Notes under the pieces: generated by a model
The model's input: only the letters and a program-made list of their open reading frames with translations
What the model was told of the DNA's origin: nothing
The model's database searches: none
Program-made: the position numbers and the translations under genes
Assembly (NCBI RefSeq): GCF_947493425.1
Contig: NZ_CANLRP010000083.1
Coordinates: forward strand, 1-37,643
Length of the DNA: 37,643 nt
Direction of reading: 5' to 3'
From: an uncultured Microscilla sp.
Lineage (GTDB): Bacteria; Bacteroidota; Bacteroidia; Cytophagales; Microscillaceae
Shown here: in pieces, positions 35,901 to 37,643 of the stretch
How positions within the stretch are numbered: the first letter of the stretch is position 1
How the letters are laid out: every line of letters starts with the position of its first letter

Positions 35901-36716
35901 ATGGCAAGAACCCTTACTCAAATACGCAACGAACTCCTGGCAGCTAAGGCGGCCGAACCTAAGCTTGATGCCTTGGACTCTCCTTCTAATTTTGCGATCT
36001 GGCGGCTTTGGCTCTACGTAGTGGCCATGGCAGTCTGGACGCTGGAACAACTCTTTGACCGCCACAAGGCAGAGGTAGAAGCAAGACTTGCCCAGAATAT
36101 TTTTGGTTCAGCGGAATGGTTTGTACTACAGATGAAAAAATTTCAGTACGGAGAAAACCTTGTCAGGTATGAAAACGGGGCGCTGGGTTACTCCCAAGTG
36201 TCCCCCGAAAAACAAATCATTACCCAGGCGGCCATTTCGGTGGCCAGCGGTAGTGACAACGTTGCCACGCTCAAAGTAGCCAAAACAGTGGACGGACAAC
36301 CTGCACAACTTTCGGCCAGTGAACTCGCCGCCGCAAGAGGTTACATTGATCGTCTCCAACCACCAGGGGCGTATATTCTGGTCAATAGCTTGCCCGGCGA
36401 TACAATTAAACTTAGCCTGGAAGTATATTACAATCCTTTGCTCGAAGCTACCTCACTCAAAACAAGCATAGAAACCGCCATTGATCAACACCTCTCCAAC
36501 CTGCCTTTTAATGGTAAAATTTTGCGATCTAAAATTGTAGATGCGGTGCAGGCGGTTGCCGGAGTGGAAGATGTAGTCATTACATTATTTGAAGCCAAGG
36601 CAAGTGGAGAAACTTACGCCCCAGTAGACCGGGTATACATCCCTAAGTCTGGCTATGTAAAAATAGACGTTGAGCACCCACTCAAAGACCATCTCACCTT
36701 AAAAACTCCTTTATAA
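35901..36716 (+). CDS. Baseplate protein gpJ-like (Mu gp47-like)
   Basis: A 271-aa baseplate J-family protein that forms the wedge ring around the hub. The C-terminal half is characteristic: LKTSIETAIDQHLSNLPFNG, KILRSKIVDAVQAVAGVEDV, then DRVYIPKSGYVKID. The N-terminus is helical (LTQIRNELLAAKAAEPKLDA). It follows the LysM-like gene by 5 bp and precedes a gpI-position gene, matching the order J-I-H of contractile tails. Confidence 0.8.
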   Translation: MARTLTQIRNELLAAKAAEPKLDALDSPSNFAIWRLWLYVVAMAVWTLEQLFDRHKAEVEARLAQNIFGSAEWFVLQMKKFQYGENLVRYENGALGYSQVSPEKQIITQAAISVASGSDNVATLKVAKTVDGQPAQLSASELAAARGYIDRLQPPGAYILVNSLPGDTIKLSLEVYYNPLLEATSLKTSIETAIDQHLSNLPFNGKILRSKIVDAVQAVAGVEDVVITLFEAKASGETYAPVDRVYIPKSGYVKIDVEHPLKDHLTLKTPL

Positions 36717-36733
36717 AATAAGTAAATAAAAGC

Positions 36734-37234
36734 ATGACCATTGACTGGAATAAATTTGTGCGTTGGTTGATTCCTTCGTACCTCAAAAAGGAACAAGCAC
36801 GCCACCTTGCTTGGCTACAAGTAATGCTTGCCCCTATCAAAACCTTGTACGAGCGTTTTGTGGCTTTTAGGGTGGCCACCCAGCTGGAAATCGCCATCAG
36901 CAACCAAACGATGGTGCTTGAAGAAGAACTCAACCGGAGGTTAGGGCTAAGCCGGGAGATCGTCATCATCAACCAAACCTATCAGAAAAACCGCCGCTAT
37001 ATCTATTACCTCAGCGAAGCATCCAGTTTGCAATATTACCGCTACTCGCTGAGTGAAATTACCGAAAAAAACCTTCTTCCCAAGTTTAGCTACACTTTGG
37101 GCGAATTCCAGGGGGAGTTCGATTTTGTAGTCCAAACTCCAGCACTCGCGGCTGACCAACAACTTCAGATTCGCGCATTCATTAATAAATACAAACTACC
37201 TGATAAGACCTACACAATTATTATCAAAGAATAA
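36734..37234 (+). CDS. Probable gpI-position tail protein
   Basis: A 166-aa protein I do not recognise by sequence. N-terminal helices (WLIPSYLKKEQARHLAWLQV, KTLYERFVAF) are followed by a segment rich in Tyr (NRRYIYYLSEASSLQYYRYS) and a beta-rich end. Position between gpJ-like and a probable fibre gene suggests gpI/Mu gp48, the link between wedge and tail fibre; this rests on order, not on motifs. Confidence 0.45.
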   Translation: MTIDWNKFVRWLIPSYLKKEQARHLAWLQVMLAPIKTLYERFVAFRVATQLEIAISNQTMVLEEELNRRLGLSREIVIINQTYQKNRRYIYYLSEASSLQYYRYSLSEITEKNLLPKFSYTLGEFQGEFDFVVQTPALAADQQLQIRAFINKYKLPDKTYTIIIKE

Positions 37235-37239
37235 AAACA

Positions 37240-37643
37240 ATGGCAAAAATATTAGACCTCGTTACAGGCGGGCACCCCGACTCGCTGGACGACTTAATTC
37301 ATTTACAGGAGGCTCAACAAGAAGGGCAAGTGGCAAGTTTTATGGCGTTGGGGCTTGATTTGAGTAAGAATTATATACTTCAAGGCTGTGAAATCAGCGA
37401 AGATGACAGTGGCTTTGCTACCACCACCGCAGGCCTGATACTCCACAACGGCGAAGTGTTCGAAGTGCAAGAGCAAACCATTTCAGATGCAGAGAACTAT
37501 GGTTGGGCAGTAGAGGACACTTATCGCCCCGGCAACCCAGTGACTTATGCTAACGGCAATGTCCACTCACCCCATAAGATCAGGAAAATGAAGCTCGTAA
37601 ATACAATAACACAAGCCGACGTGCTTCATCAGGAGTTGTGGCA
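37240..37643 (+). CDS. Tail-fibre or tip protein, N-terminal part (runs off the window)
   Basis: The frame starts at 37240 (MAKILDLVTGGHPDSLDDLI), 5 bp after the previous stop codon, and stays open to the window end (134 codons). It reads ASFMALGLDLSKNYILQGCE, then GLILHNGEVFEVQEQTISDA. It looks like the N-terminal attachment region of a tail fibre or adhesin; its place after J and I supports this. The rest lies outside the window. Confidence 0.5.
   Translation, partial: MAKILDLVTGGHPDSLDDLIHLQEAQQEGQVASFMALGLDLSKNYILQGCEISEDDSGFATTTAGLILHNGEVFEVQEQTISDAENYGWAVEDTYRPGNPVTYANGNVHSPHKIRKMKLVNTITQADVLHQELW

Overview
The window looks like a chromosome segment from a marine, gliding-type Bacteroidota (Cytophagales; Microscilla-like is my best guess, not proven). 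Clues are AT-rich intergenic DNA, almost no Shine-Dalgarno sequences, several promoters of the Bacteroidota form TTTG/TTG-N19-TAnnTTTG, a secreted protein with a C-terminal domain I recognise from Bacteroidota, and a TPR-membrane-SpoIIE phosphatase of a kind common in that group.

Layout. (1) 1-10.7 kb is ordinary chromosome: a secreted WPDYVF-type protein, an SO2930-like diheme cytochrome, a TPR/SpoIIE phosphatase, three tandem paralogous small proteins of unknown function, and a LysR regulator divergent from a peroxiredoxin-like protein and an MdaB-like quinone reductase. (2) 10.8-13.4 kb is a phage tail tape-measure gene on the minus strand. (3) 13.6-33.2 kb is a complete type I-D CRISPR-Cas locus. 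CRISPR array 1 has 63 repeats. On the minus strand follow cas6, a small orphan gene, cas10d (with the HD nuclease), csc2, csc1, cas3', cas4, cas1 and cas2. A WYL regulator is divergent from cas6. CRISPR array 2 has 59 repeats. Both arrays are transcribed leftwards from duplicated leaders at their right ends. (4) 33.4 kb to the end is a Mu/P2-like contractile-tail baseplate operon on the plus strand, running off the window. The two tail segments face away from each other with the CRISPR locus between them, as if one tail module had been split and part of it inverted.

The most notable signal lies between cas6 and the next gene (about 26.9-27.15 kb). A tiny two-repeat CRISPR-like unit lies on the opposite (plus) strand. 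It has its own near-perfect promoter, degenerate 5' repeat ends but intact 3' crRNA-tag ends, and an intrinsic terminator directly after the second repeat. Its single spacer starts with 17 bases that recur exactly about 135 bp to the left, preceded by CCA and overlapping the -7 element of the predicted promoter of the downstream gene and cas10d operon. This is the architecture expected of a Cascade-guiding regulatory RNA (CreR- or CreA-like) that represses a promoter instead of cutting DNA. An independent clue to a CC-type PAM comes from two overlapping spacers, one in each array.

Working together: Cas6 would process array transcripts; Cas10d, Csc2, Csc1 and an internally translated Cas11d would form Cascade; Cas3' and the HD domain of Cas10d would degrade targets; Cas4, Cas1 and Cas2 would add spacers at the right-hand leaders. 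The WYL protein, acting at a palindrome in the cas6 promoter, and the mini-CRISPR RNA are the likely controls.
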